In this document: one piece after another, positions 18,023 through 26,333 of the stretch
Position numbering within the stretch: the stretch's first letter is position 1
How the letters are laid out: every line of letters starts with the position of its first letter
Assembly (NCBI GenBank): GCA_025454815.1
Contig: JALONR010000010.1
Span: 1-64,000 of the forward strand
DNA length: 64,000 bases
Reading direction: 5' to 3'
Source: Bacteroidales bacterium
GTDB lineage: Bacteria > Bacteroidota > Bacteroidia > Bacteroidales > VadinHA17
The notes under the pieces: generated by a model
Told to the model about the DNA's origin: nothing
The model's database searches: none
Seen by the model: only the letters and a program-made list of their open reading frames with translations
Program-made: the position numbers and the translations under genes

Positions 18023-19840
18023 ATGGGAATGACCATAACCGAAAAAATCATTGCCGCCCACTCGAAGTACAGCACAGTCAGACCGGGTGACATTGCAGAT
18101 ATTGTCATTGATGCCCGTGCCGCAAGAGATTTCGGCGGGGCGAATGTGGTTAAGAACCTGAACGACTTCGGACTGAAGGTTGATGATCCGCAGAAAACCC
18201 TTTTCACCTTTGACTGCAATCCGACTGGTTCTGACCAGAAGTATGCTGTCAACCAGCATTTGTGCAGGCAGTATGCACGCAGCAACGGTATCAGGGTTTA
18301 TGACATCAATGCAGGTATCGGAACCCACCTGCTTATTGAAGAAGGATATGTATGGCCCGGTTCCACTGCAGTATCAACCGATTCGCATGCCAATATCCTT
18401 GGAGCAGTGGGGGCTTTTGGCCAGGGGATGGGTGACATGGATATTGCCGCAGCCTGGAACAGCGGTCGTGTCTGGTTTAAGGTTCCGGCTTCGGTAAGGC
18501 TGAACCTTACCGGCAGAATGCCTGAGGGAATTACTGCCAAGGATGTAATACTCAACCTGCTGCGCATTTATGGCGCCAATACCCTGCTTGGTTACAGTAT
18601 CGAGCTTTACGGTGAGTCGGTTGACCGTATGACTCTTGATGAGCGGATCACAATAGCCTCCATGGCAACTGAAATGGGTGCCATAATAATCCTGTTCCCG
18701 CCCACACAGGAAATAATCGATTATTGCCGGGCACGGGCGAGGTCACCTTTTGAACCGGTCTATGCTGATCCGGATGCCAGGTATGAGATTACAGCCGACA
18801 TAAACGTCAGTACATTCGTGCCTATGGTATCGCGCCCGGGTGAACCTCATGATACTGTTGGAGTGAAAGAGCTCCCGGTCACCAGGATTGACTCGGCTTT
18901 CATTGGAAGCTGTACCAACGGACGCATGGAAGACATGAGGGTGACGGCAGAGATTCTGAGAGGGAAGAAGGTTGCACCTGACGTTGTCCTGAAGATAGTG
19001 CCCGCAACTGATGCCGTGTGGAAACAGTGTCTGGATGAAGGGCTGATAGATGTTTTCAAACAGGCCGGTGCACTTGTTTCAAATGCAGGCTGTGCCGGAT
19101 GCGCTGCCGGCCAGGTGGGGCAGAACGGAAAGGGTGAAGTTACCATAAGTACAGGTAACAGGAACTTCCCTGGAAAACAGGGGCAGGGAAGTGTCTACCT
19201 CAGCTCCCCCGCAATTGTGGCCTCATCCGCACTGGCAGGATATATAACCACTCCTGATGCCATCCCGGAAACACCTCATGTGTTTAAATTCAGCCAGTCA
19301 GGGCCGGAAACGGCTCCCAGGCAGGCACAGGGCGGTATTGATGCAAGACCTTCAGTTATCAAAGGACGCGTATGGATTATTGAGCGTGACAATATTGATA
19401 CAGACATGATATTTCACAACCGGTATCTTGCCATCACTGACATTAAGGAGATGGGTCAGTACGCCTTTGACAATCTTGAAGGGTACAAAGACTTTGCCAG
19501 GAGGGCACAGGCAGGTGATGTTATCATTGCAGGGAAAAACTTCGGAAGCGGCAGCTCAAGGCAACAGGCAGTTGACTGCTTCATTTCACTCGGCGTCCAG
19601 GCAGTAATAGCCCGGTCTTTTGGCGCCATTTATGAGCGCAACGCCATCAACGCGGCTTTTCCTGTCCTGACTTACAGTTCCCTGGATAAGATTGACCTGA
19701 AGGATCAGGATATCATCACAGTCAACCTTCTCTCGGGAGAGGTAACCAATGAGCGGAACGGACTCACCACTTTAATTAACCCGTTTTATGATGCTCAGTA
19801 TGAAATATATATGAAAGGCGGTCTTTTAGGCAGAATTTAA
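18023..19840 (+). CDS. Fused LeuC-LeuD-type hydro-lyase, paralogue 1 (aconitase superfamily)
   Basis: The product (605 residues) joins a large-subunit-like aconitase domain (to about residue 415) to a swivel small-subunit domain (about 445-605, with DNIDTDMIF and GKNFGSGSSRQQA). [4Fe-4S] ligands are Cys297 (SCTNGR), Cys357 and Cys360 (GCAGC). The STDSHAN motif replaces the SDSHT seen in the next gene. Aconitase-superfamily enzymes move water across a C-C bond of a 2- or 3-hydroxy di- or tricarboxylate such as isopropylmalate, homocitrate, citramalate or dimethylmalate; the substrate here cannot be told. ATG at 18023 is chosen; an in-frame TTG at 17972 is less likely. The paralogue follows after 17 bases. 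Confidence 0.85.
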   Translation: MGMTITEKIIAAHSKYSTVRPGDIADIVIDARAARDFGGANVVKNLNDFGLKVDDPQKTLFTFDCNPTGSDQKYAVNQHLCRQYARSNGIRVYDINAGIGTHLLIEEGYVWPGSTAVSTDSHANILGAVGAFGQGMGDMDIAAAWNSGRVWFKVPASVRLNLTGRMPEGITAKDVILNLLRIYGANTLLGYSIELYGESVDRMTLDERITIASMATEMGAIIILFPPTQEIIDYCRARARSPFEPVYADPDARYEITADINVSTFVPMVSRPGEPHDTVGVKELPVTRIDSAFIGSCTNGRMEDMRVTAEILRGKKVAPDVVLKIVPATDAVWKQCLDEGLIDVFKQAGALVSNAGCAGCAAGQVGQNGKGEVTISTGNRNFPGKQGQGSVYLSSPAIVASSALAGYITTPDAIPETPHVFKFSQSGPETAPRQAQGGIDARPSVIKGRVWIIERDNIDTDMIFHNRYLAITDIKEMGQYAFDNLEGYKDFARRAQAGDVIIAGKNFGSGSSRQQAVDCFISLGVQAVIARSFGAIYERNAINAAFPVLTYSSLDKIDLKDQDIITVNLLSGEVTNERNGLTTLINPFYDAQYEIYMKGGLLGRI

Positions 19841-19857
19841 TAAAACATAACCGGATT

Positions 19858-21633
19858 ATGAAACCAAGGACATTTGTTGAAAAGGTACTGGGCGCACCTG
19901 AGGGGGCAGTTGTATTCAGGAAGCCTGACCTGATTCTGACGCATGACAATACCTCAAGTATTTTTCAGACCTTCCGCAAGATGGGAGGAGAAAGGGTTCT
20001 GGATCCTGAGCAGATGGTAATTGTGCTTGACCACAATGCTCCACCTGCAGATGCCAAGCTGGCCACTCAGTACCAGGATATCAGGGATATAGTATCTGCT
20101 CAGGGGATCAGGAAGTTTTACGATTCAGGGATGGGTATCTGTCACCAGATGATGTCTAATCATGCGAGACCCGGAATGATAATCGTAGGCTCTGACAGTC
20201 ACACCTGCACAGCGGGTGCGTTCAATGCTCTTGCCGCAGGAATAGACCGCACCGAGGCTGCCGGTATCTGGAAAAGAGGTGAGACATGGTTTCTTGTACC
20301 CCCCTCGATGCGTATTGACCTGACAGGAAAGCTGAAGCCCGGGGTAAGCGCAAAGGATCTTTCTCTATGGATAATCGGCATGCTGGGTTCAGACGGCGCA
20401 AATTACATGTCAATCGAGTTCCATGGCGAAGGGGTATCAACCCTCAGTGTAAGTGACAGGATGACAGTAGCCAACCTTGCCTCAGAGATGGGGGCAAAAA
20501 ATGCCGTTTTCCCGAGTGATGAAGTGCTTCAGAAGTATATTGGCACGGAGACGGGCGGCATCTGGGCAGACGAGGATGCCGAATACAACTGCCGGATAAC
20601 CATTGACCTGTCAAAGGTTTTCCCGCTGGTGGCTGCACCTCACCATGTGGACAACATAAAGTCAGTTGCATCGGTGGCGGGCACCATAGTTCATGAGGGA
20701 CTGATAGGCACCTGTACCAACGGCAGGATAGAAGACCTGAGGACGGCCGCCTCGGTACTGCGGGGAGCAAAGGTCAAGCCTGGATTTCAGCTGCATATCA
20801 TCCCTGCTTCACGGGAAATTTACCTTCAGGCTATACGGGAGGGTATAGTTACTGACCTCATTGAAGCCGGGGCCAACATACTCAGTCCGAGCTGCGGCCC
20901 CTGTCTCGGCACAGGCCAGGGGATTCCGGCCAGCGGTCATATTGTAATCTCAACTGCCAACCGCAACTTCCTGGGCAGAATGGGAAACAAGGAGGCATCA
21001 ATTTATCTTGCATCCCCTGCAACAGTTGCGGCCTCAGCAATCACCGGCGTCATCACCGACCCGAGAGTGGTCAGGGGCGAGGAGACTTTTCCGTTCAACC
21101 CGCCCCAGAGCAGGACCAATACCATTGCCGAAGGCGAGAACAGGAGGGAGGGTACCGTATGGAACTATGCCGATGTTGACAATCTGAACACTGACCAGAT
21201 GTTTGCCGGGAAGCATACTTACAGCGTGATGAGCTCAGATGCGGCAGCCATAATGCCTTTGCTGTTCGGCGACTTTGATCCGGCGTTCAGCAAAAATGCA
21301 CAGGCCGGGGACATAATCATTGCCGGTGATAATTTCGGATGCGGAAGCTCACGTGAGCATCCCTCCGTAGGCCTGGCACACCTTGGCATAAAGGCTGTTA
21401 TAATCAAGTCGGTCAACCGGATCTTTTACCGCTCTTCCATCAACCAGGGCCTCCCCCTGATAGTGCACCGGGAGGCGGTGGAGGCTTACAGGCACGGCGA
21501 TAAGGTTGAAGTCGATTTTGACAGGGGTTCCCTTTTGATTGGCGGAAAGAAGTTTTCATTCGAACCCCTGCCGGATGAACTCAAGGGGATAATAGAAAAG
21601 AAAGGTCTTGTCAACTGGATGAAGAACAATTGA
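19858..21633 (+). CDS. Fused LeuC-LeuD-type hydro-lyase, paralogue 2 (aconitase superfamily)
   Basis: This second fused hydro-lyase (591 residues) has the same layout as its upstream neighbour: a large domain with GSDSHTCTAGAFNALAAGID, iron-sulfur ligands Cys286 (TCTNGR), Cys346 and Cys349 (SCGPC), then a swivel domain with DVDNLNTDQMF and GDNFGCGSSREHPS. The SREHP loop is the classic LeuD/aconitase motif, more canonical than the SRQQA of paralogue 1. The two are clearly diverged, so they probably use different substrates or sequential steps. No leuA or leuB gene is adjacent, so annotation as leucine biosynthesis would be unsafe. Confidence 0.87.
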   Translation: MKPRTFVEKVLGAPEGAVVFRKPDLILTHDNTSSIFQTFRKMGGERVLDPEQMVIVLDHNAPPADAKLATQYQDIRDIVSAQGIRKFYDSGMGICHQMMSNHARPGMIIVGSDSHTCTAGAFNALAAGIDRTEAAGIWKRGETWFLVPPSMRIDLTGKLKPGVSAKDLSLWIIGMLGSDGANYMSIEFHGEGVSTLSVSDRMTVANLASEMGAKNAVFPSDEVLQKYIGTETGGIWADEDAEYNCRITIDLSKVFPLVAAPHHVDNIKSVASVAGTIVHEGLIGTCTNGRIEDLRTAASVLRGAKVKPGFQLHIIPASREIYLQAIREGIVTDLIEAGANILSPSCGPCLGTGQGIPASGHIVISTANRNFLGRMGNKEASIYLASPATVAASAITGVITDPRVVRGEETFPFNPPQSRTNTIAEGENRREGTVWNYADVDNLNTDQMFAGKHTYSVMSSDAAAIMPLLFGDFDPAFSKNAQAGDIIIAGDNFGCGSSREHPSVGLAHLGIKAVIIKSVNRIFYRSSINQGLPLIVHREAVEAYRHGDKVEVDFDRGSLLIGGKKFSFEPLPDELKGIIEKKGLVNWMKNN

Positions 21634-21760
21634 AAAAAGCCCGGCGGGATAGTGCTGGCCCGGAAGAACACGAAGGTCAGGCAGCAAAATATCCAATTAT
21701 GTTAAGGAACGTGGGTTAAAGTTGTTAATCAGCCTGCTCTCCATGGCATCCATTAATCTG

Positions 21761-21790
21761 TTGTCAAACGGAAAAATCTGTTTATATTTG
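21761..21790 (+). promoter_or_regulatory. Consensus Bacteroidota promoter for tRNA-Arg
   Basis: TTG at 21761-21763, exactly 19 bases, then TATATTTG at 21783-21790, matching the -33/-7 consensus of the Bacteroidota housekeeping sigma factor. The tRNA begins 25 bases downstream, leaving a short leader. Confidence 0.8.
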
Positions 21791-21814
21791 CGGCGGTTTT
21801 TTAAACCGCGGTAC

Positions 21815-21888
21815 GGTTCCGTAGCTCAGTTGGATAGAGCAACAGCCTTCTAAGCTGTGGGTCGAGCGTTCGAGTCGCTCCGGAATCA
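21815..21888 (+). tRNA. tRNA-Arg (anticodon TCT)
   Basis: A complete cloverleaf can be folded: acceptor GGTTCCG with CGGAATC (one G-T pair), D arm GCTC...GAGC, anticodon arm ACAGC-CTTCTAA-GCTGT with anticodon TCT, and T arm GAGCG-TTCGAGT-CGCTC, discriminator A at 21888. CCA is not encoded. It reads AGA (and AGG by wobble) codons. Confidence 0.95.
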
Positions 21889-21933
21889 CGAAAACCGGGT
21901 CCAAACAGTCCCGGCCTGACAGTGACAGGTGGC

Positions 21934-23379
21934 ATGAACACCATCAATTTAAAATCCGTATTAAAGATTGTCGGGCTTATCCTTCTGATCTCAGCCTCCT
22001 CGTTTCTGCTTTGTATACCTGTGGCCCTGATATATTCAGAGCCTGTCCGCCCTTTTTTGCTTGCATTCGCAGCCGCTGGAATACCCGGGTCGCTGATTTA
22101 CCTTCTGGTTCCAAGTCAGCTGCATCAGAAAGTAACAACAAGGGAGGGGTACCTTAGCGTAACCATGGGCTGGATAGTACTTGTCCTTTCAGGTACACTT
22201 CCGTATTATTTCAGTCACGAGATAAAGGATTATGTCAACATGGTCTTCGAGAGCGTATCCGGGTATACAACAACCGGAGCCTCTATCCTGACTGATGTGG
22301 AGATGTTGTCAAAGTCACTCCTTTTCTGGCGCAGTCTGACCCACTGGATCGGCGGCATCGGGATTATTCTGCTTGTAATTATTGTTCTCCCCTCCCTTAA
22401 GGTAGGCGGTTATAGTCTCTTCTCCCTCGAATCATCACTGAAGGAGAAGATCCTGCCCCGGACCAAATCAGTGGCTTCTGCAGTACTGGTTATTTACCTG
22501 ATACTTACTGTTGTGCTTGTACTTCTTCTGGTAGCAGGTGGCATGACGCTCTTCGACAGCATATGCCATTCCTTCGGGACCGTTGCCACCGGAGGTTTTT
22601 CTACCAAAAACACAAGTATATCGGGCTACTCTGATTATATCCAGTATGTTATAGGGATATTCATGTTTCTTGCCGCGGCAAGCTATGTTGTCTTTTATTT
22701 CATTCTCAAAAGGAAGTTTTCGAGAATAAATGCGAATGAGGAGCTGTGGTTCTATATCTTCTTCACCACAGCTGCCGTAGTATCTGTAACCGTTATTCTT
22801 TACACCGGTTCAGAGAGGAATTTTGAAGTTGCTTTCAGGCATGCATTCTTCCAGGTAACTTCAACCATTTCAACAACAGGATATGCTACGACTGACTACA
22901 CAGTGTGGCCCCAGGCAGCACTGGTCGTGATATTCCTCCTGATCTTTGTCGGTGGATCAACCGGATCCACCACCGGCGGGATAAAGATGGCCCGTCATCT
23001 GATCACCCTGAAGAATCTCCGTAATGTAATTGTGCGGCTTCAGCATCCCAGTGCTGTAATGCCTGTTAAGCTCAACGGCCAGGTGGTGCCTGACAGCATC
23101 AACAGCCTGATGACTGTGTTCATTCAGCTTTATATCATCATATTTCTGGCAGGAATGTTTTTAATCCTGCTCACAGGTGTTCCTGCGATTGAAGCTGCAG
23201 GAGCCTCAGTTGCAGCACTTTCCTGCGTCGGACCAGGTCTTGGCGCGTCAGGCAATATGAGCAATTACGCACATTTTAATGATGTGGCAAAGATGACCAT
23301 GGTGTTGCTTATGATAATCGGACGCCTCGAGATCTTTACCTTTATTGCACTGTTTACAAGAGCTTACTGGAAGAAGTAA
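21934..23379 (+). CDS. trkH: TrkH family potassium uptake membrane protein
   Basis: This is a potassium channel-like transporter subunit (481 residues) of the TrkH/KtrB superfamily. The four pore-loop repeats are visible as SVSGYTTTGAS, GTVATGGFS, TISTTGYAT and SCVGPGLGASG. GGSTGSTTGGIKMAR is the typical intramembrane loop region. It moves K+ across the inner membrane, normally gated by the nucleotide-binding TrkA, which is not in this window. ATG at 21934 is preferred over GTG at 21922. It follows tRNA-Arg by 45 bases. Confidence 0.93.
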   Translation: MNTINLKSVLKIVGLILLISASSFLLCIPVALIYSEPVRPFLLAFAAAGIPGSLIYLLVPSQLHQKVTTREGYLSVTMGWIVLVLSGTLPYYFSHEIKDYVNMVFESVSGYTTTGASILTDVEMLSKSLLFWRSLTHWIGGIGIILLVIIVLPSLKVGGYSLFSLESSLKEKILPRTKSVASAVLVIYLILTVVLVLLLVAGGMTLFDSICHSFGTVATGGFSTKNTSISGYSDYIQYVIGIFMFLAAASYVVFYFILKRKFSRINANEELWFYIFFTTAAVVSVTVILYTGSERNFEVAFRHAFFQVTSTISTTGYATTDYTVWPQAALVVIFLLIFVGGSTGSTTGGIKMARHLITLKNLRNVIVRLQHPSAVMPVKLNGQVVPDSINSLMTVFIQLYIIIFLAGMFLILLTGVPAIEAAGASVAALSCVGPGLGASGNMSNYAHFNDVAKMTMVLLMIIGRLEIFTFIALFTRAYWKK

Positions 23380-23445
23380 ACCTGCAATTCAGGTAAAAAA
23401 AGTTGATTTTTTTAAACCTTGTAAAGGGAATATCAAAAACTCTCT

Positions 23446-23453
23446 TACCTTTG
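23446..23453 (+). promoter_or_regulatory. Putative -7 element of the cold-shock gene
   Basis: TACCTTTG matches TAnnTTTG and lies 21 bases before the ATG. The nearest upstream TTG (23419) is 24 bases away, longer than ideal, so only the -7 half is supported. Confidence 0.5.
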
Positions 23454-23474
23454 CAGCCAATTAAATATCATCAA

Positions 23475-23666
23475 ATGAATAAAGGAATTGTTAAATTTTT
23501 CAATGTGTCCAAAGGATTTGGATTCATTAAAGACGCCAACTCATCAAAAGAGTATTTTGTTCACTCCACAGGCCTTATCGACAAGATTAAGGAGAATGAC
23601 CAGGTAACATTTGACCTGCAGGAAGGAAAAAAAGGATTAAATGCCGTTAATGTAAGACTTGCATAG
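23475..23666 (+). CDS. Cold-shock-domain protein (CspA family)
   Basis: The product is a 63-residue single cold-shock domain that binds single-stranded RNA or DNA as a five-strand barrel. MNKGIVKFFN, the RNP1 motif KGFGFIK and the RNP2 region EYFVHST are all present, and it ends with the usual NVRLA strand. ATG at 23475 starts the conserved domain; a longer in-frame reading to 23403 would run through the promoter. A strong hairpin terminator follows, so the gene is probably monocistronic. Confidence 0.93.
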   Translation: MNKGIVKFFNVSKGFGFIKDANSSKEYFVHSTGLIDKIKENDQVTFDLQEGKKGLNAVNVRLA

Positions 23667-23698
23667 TTGACAATATAATGTACATTTAATGACCTTGG

Positions 23699-23729
23699 TC
23701 CCGACATTTTATGTCGGGATTTTTTTTTA
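23699..23729 (+). terminator. Rho-independent terminator after the cold-shock gene
   Basis: TCCCGACA (23699-23706), loop TTTTA, TGTCGGGA (23712-23719): a perfect 8-bp stem followed at once by a run of nine T. It lies 33 bases past the stop codon. Confidence 0.93.
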
Positions 23730-23879
23730 TAAAAAACCGGTACCGCTCAGGGCCGGCAGCATGGCGGGCTCTGGCCGGGATGTTTTATGTCACGGCCCCT
23801 GGGTCGCTGGTGACAGGGATTGTGAACCATGCAGAGAGATTGTTGTTTTAAGGATATAATCACTTAAATAATTTAAATA

Positions 23880-24317
23880 ATGTCCCAGGTAAGCGTTTAT
23901 CTCAATTTTGAGAGGGAGACCGAAGCTGCATTCAATTTCTACAGGCAGGTTTTCGGGGGAGAGTTCCAGGGAGGAATCATGCGGTTCAGGGATGTTCCGC
24001 CATCAGAGAATATGCCGCCGCTGCCGGAAGAGGATCTTGACCTGGTAATGCATGTCAGCCTGCCCATACTCGACGGTTTCGCACTGATGGGCAGCGATGC
24101 CCCGAAATCCATGGGTTTCAGGATTACTGCAGGAAACAATGTATACATCAACCTGATGCCTGCCACCAGGGCCGAAACCCGGCGAATATTCTCGGCACTT
24201 GCCGAGGGCGGGACAGTAGAACAGCAACTACAGGAGATGTTCTGGGGCGACTATTATGGTTCACTCCGCGACAGGTTCGGATTGCAGTGGATGTTCAACT
24301 GCGCGGCAAAAGAATAG
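23880..24317 (+). CDS. VOC family protein, PhnB-like
   Basis: This 145-residue protein of the glyoxalase/VOC superfamily most resembles PhnB-type proteins: VSVYLNFERETEAAFNFYRQVFGGEF, MHVSLPILDGFALMGSD and the end FWGDYYGSLRDRFGLQWMFN. Such proteins fold as paired beta-alpha-beta-beta-beta modules; enzyme activity is unknown for most. A second VOC protein follows 47 bases later, probably in the same transcript. Confidence 0.85.
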   Translation: MSQVSVYLNFERETEAAFNFYRQVFGGEFQGGIMRFRDVPPSENMPPLPEEDLDLVMHVSLPILDGFALMGSDAPKSMGFRITAGNNVYINLMPATRAETRRIFSALAEGGTVEQQLQEMFWGDYYGSLRDRFGLQWMFNCAAKE

Positions 24318-24364
24318 TCCTCTGCCGATAATTACTAACTTAACGGCTTGTAAACAAACTGATA

Positions 24365-24880
24365 ATGAGAAGCACACTGCTTACAACCGGGGCGGTCATT
24401 GCGGCATTTCTGCTCGGGTTTACGGTAGCTCCGCAAAAAGCGGACAGGAATCAAAAGAATGAGGCCATGAAAAGGGTAACCGGAATAGGAGGAGTTTTCT
24501 TCAAATGCAAGGATCCCTCAAAATTAAAGCAATGGTATTCCACCCATCTGGGCATGGAGACTGACGAGTATGGAACGAGCTTCGAATGGAGACAGGGTGA
24601 TGATCCTTCGAAGTACGGTTTTACTCAATGGAGCCCTTTTGCAGAGACGACAAAGTATTTTGGATCCCAGGAGCAGGATTTCATGATAAATTACCGTGTT
24701 GAAAACCTCGCCGCGCTTGTTGGTGAACTTAAAAAGTCAGGTGTTGAGGTGGTTGACTCCATCGAAACCTATGATTACGGTAAGTTTGTTCATATTATTG
24801 ATATAGAGGGAAATAAGGTTGAACTGTGGGAGCCTGTCGATGTCGAGTATGACAAGATAGTAAAAGCACGGACAAAATAG
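24365..24880 (+). CDS. VOC family protein with N-terminal membrane anchor or signal peptide
   Basis: The product (171 residues) has an N-terminal hydrophobic stretch (about residues 5-22, ending VAPQK), then a glyoxalase-like domain starting at VTGIGGVFFKCKDPSKLKQWYSTHLGM and ending IIDIEGNKVELWEP. This is the layout of VOC proteins active on small organic ligands. If exported, it would be an unusual periplasmic VOC protein; an internal start at Met36 would give a cytoplasmic form without the hydrophobic segment. The substrate is unknown. Confidence 0.8.
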   Translation: MRSTLLTTGAVIAAFLLGFTVAPQKADRNQKNEAMKRVTGIGGVFFKCKDPSKLKQWYSTHLGMETDEYGTSFEWRQGDDPSKYGFTQWSPFAETTKYFGSQEQDFMINYRVENLAALVGELKKSGVEVVDSIETYDYGKFVHIIDIEGNKVELWEPVDVEYDKIVKARTK

Positions 24881-24900
24881 GCAAAGATGATTCCGCAGTT

Positions 24901-25242
24901 TCAGAGCTCAGCTTTGTCAACGTCGAATTCAATTACATAACCATAACCTTTCCATATGGTGTTCAGTGAGATGTTTTTCATCTCCGGCGGCACCATGTCA
25001 ACCGGCGGAACAACTTTTTCCGCAGAACCGGTGAAAATATGGAATAGTCTTCCGGCCTTTTCTGTCTCGTCAGCAATAACAATGTGGCATCCCGGCTTTG
25101 CGACCCTTATCATTTCACGGATTGCCTTCCCCTTGTCTTCGAAAAGATTGATGGCCCCGAGATGGAATACGACATCAAAGGCATTGCTGCTGTAAGGGAG
25201 TGATTGTGCATCTGCCCTTGCGAGCTCTGCCCTTGTCTGTAG
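24901..25242 (-). pseudogene. Remnant of a class I SAM-dependent methyltransferase
   Basis: On the minus strand from about 25242 the frame reads ARADAQSLPYSSNAFDVVF, then a HLGAINLFEDK stretch and MIRVAKPGCHIVIADETEK, which are motifs II to post-III of a UbiE-like methyltransferase. The preceding glycine-rich SAM-binding motif I and about 100 N-terminal residues are absent, and the frame meets a stop codon immediately upstream. The longest frame with a Met start covers only 24901-25113. I read this as a 5'-truncated, decaying gene. Confidence 0.75.
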
Positions 25243-25361
25243 TCCTTAATTCTTCAAAGCTGGCTGCCAGGTATAATTATTCCTTCATGCATTCCTCAAC
25301 GGAATCGTTTATGCTTACAAAGGGGGAAAACTGCATTCCGGCAGATTCCAGGTTCTGATAT
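25243..25361 (-). other. Possible coding remnant between methyltransferase fragment and kinase gene
   Basis: In another minus-strand frame this stretch, starting within the last codons of the kinase gene, reads as a short plausible C-terminus containing KEAEYQNLESAGMQFSPF and ending VEECMKE before a stop at about 25304. I do not recognise it and no start is visible. It may be debris from the same deletion that truncated the methyltransferase. Confidence 0.25.
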
Positions 25362-26000
25362 TCAGCCTCTTTCGTTGGCAGGCCCGAATCGCAACCCGGC
25401 CACATGTGATATCAGCCTCACGGTTTCCTCAATACCAAGCAGGGAGGAGTTAATACAGAGGTGGTATGACTCGGCGGCTCCCCAGGTTTTTCCTGAGAAG
25501 TAGTTGTAGTAAGAAGACCTGCCCTTGTCAGTACGTTCAATCAGATCCCTGGCCTTACCTTCAGAAATCCTGTGGCTTTCTGCTATCCGCCTTATTCGGT
25601 CACCTGTGTCAGCGCTTATGAATACGTTCAGGCAGTTTTTTTCCTCCTTCATGACATAATCCGCACACCTTCCCACGAAGATGCAGGGGCCATCGGCGGC
25701 AAGCCTTCTCATTACATCGCTCTGTATCCTGAAGAGAGACTCGTTGCTAAGGTAGTAGTTCGAAAAGAAATCGTCAGTAATTGATGGCCGGAGGCCCAAT
25801 ATCCCGGGGAAGAGGCTGAAGTGCTTCTGTTCGTCAACCCTCTCAAAGAATTCCTCCTTGAGTCCGCTTTCCCTTGATGCTATCCGGATAAGCTCTTTGT
25901 CATAGAAGGGAATGCCAAGCTTCGCAGACAGTTTCTGTCCGATTTCCCGCCCGCCGCTGCCGAGCTGTCTTCCTATTGTTATCACGTACCGCTGTACCAT
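25362..26000 (-). CDS. Cytidylate-kinase-like family protein
   Basis: The 212-residue product is a P-loop nucleoside-phosphate-kinase-like protein of the cytidylate-kinase-2 type: VITIGRQLGSGGREIGQKLSAKLGIPFYDKELI at the N-terminus, CIFVGRCADYVM in the middle, and SGKTWGAAESYHLCINSSLLGIEE near the end. Members of this group are common in Bacteroidota and their substrate is not firmly known. The start at 26000 is chosen because the conserved domain begins there; an in-frame extension to 26216 runs through a -7 element and a tandem repeat array and encodes only Gly/Pro-rich repeats. Confidence 0.82.
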   Translation of the reverse strand: MVQRYVITIGRQLGSGGREIGQKLSAKLGIPFYDKELIRIASRESGLKEEFFERVDEQKHFSLFPGILGLRPSITDDFFSNYYLSNESLFRIQSDVMRRLAADGPCIFVGRCADYVMKEEKNCLNVFISADTGDRIRRIAESHRISEGKARDLIERTDKGRSSYYNYFSGKTWGAAESYHLCINSSLLGIEETVRLISHVAGLRFGPANERG

Positions 26001-26024
26001 CTGGCCGGTGGATTTTGATATACT

Positions 26025-26032
26025 CAAATTTA
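26025..26032 (-). promoter_or_regulatory. Putative -7 element of the cytidylate-kinase-like gene
   Basis: On the minus strand TAAATTTG fits TAnnTTTG and lies 24 bases before the ATG at 26000. It supports the short start and puts the repeat array upstream of, not inside, the gene. Confidence 0.5.
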
Positions 26033-26056
26033 CGGTTTTTTTTATTACAGCCACGG

Positions 26057-26260
26057 AACCCGGGTGACAGTCCCCTGGGAACCCGGCAGACAGCCCAAGG
26101 GGAACCTGGCTGCTCGCCCCCGGGGAACCCGGGAACCCGGCAGACAGCCAAGGGGAACCCGGCTGACAACCACCTGGGAACTCCGGGGAATCCGGCTGAC
26201 AGCCCCAGGGGAACACCGGGGAATCCTGCTGATCGTTCCCGGGGAGACCCGGTGGGCCCC
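26057..26260. repeat. GC-rich tandem array of 23-base units
   Basis: Seven near-complete units of 22-23 bases begin AACCCGG or AATCCGG, contain a GACAGCC-like core and end in GGGG or TGGG. They start at 26057, 26080, 26103, 26134, 26156, 26189 and 26222, with a partial unit at 26245. Short pieces of 8-10 bases (such as AACCCGGG) are inserted at 26126, 26179 and 26212. Unit six holds GGCTG-A-CAGCC, an inverted repeat. The array fills the space between the divergent kinase-like and glpK genes, between their promoter regions. GC content is far above the flanking AT-rich bases. Confidence 0.85.
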
Positions 26261-26333
26261 GTAATGGTCATGGCAATCCAAAAATTACTACTTTAGTTGT
26301 CATAATTCAGGGCCGGACAGGAACGAAAAAGCG

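Noticed and set aside
23380-23394. Hairpin ACCTG-CAATT-CAGGT after trkH as a terminator
   Set aside because: Only five base pairs and followed by A residues on the coding strand rather than T.
26001-26216. N-terminal extension of the cytidylate-kinase-like protein
   Set aside because: It would encode only repeat-derived Gly/Pro residues and cross a -7 element; the conserved domain starts at 26000.
26057-26260. Possible CRISPR array
   Set aside because: Units are degenerate and adjacent, with no unique spacers of constant size and no cas genes.
26045-26296. Four overlapping open frames on both strands across the repeat array
   Set aside because: They come from a GC-rich 23-base repeat with few stop codons; the peptides are Gly/Pro repeats with no start signals and they overlap promoter elements.
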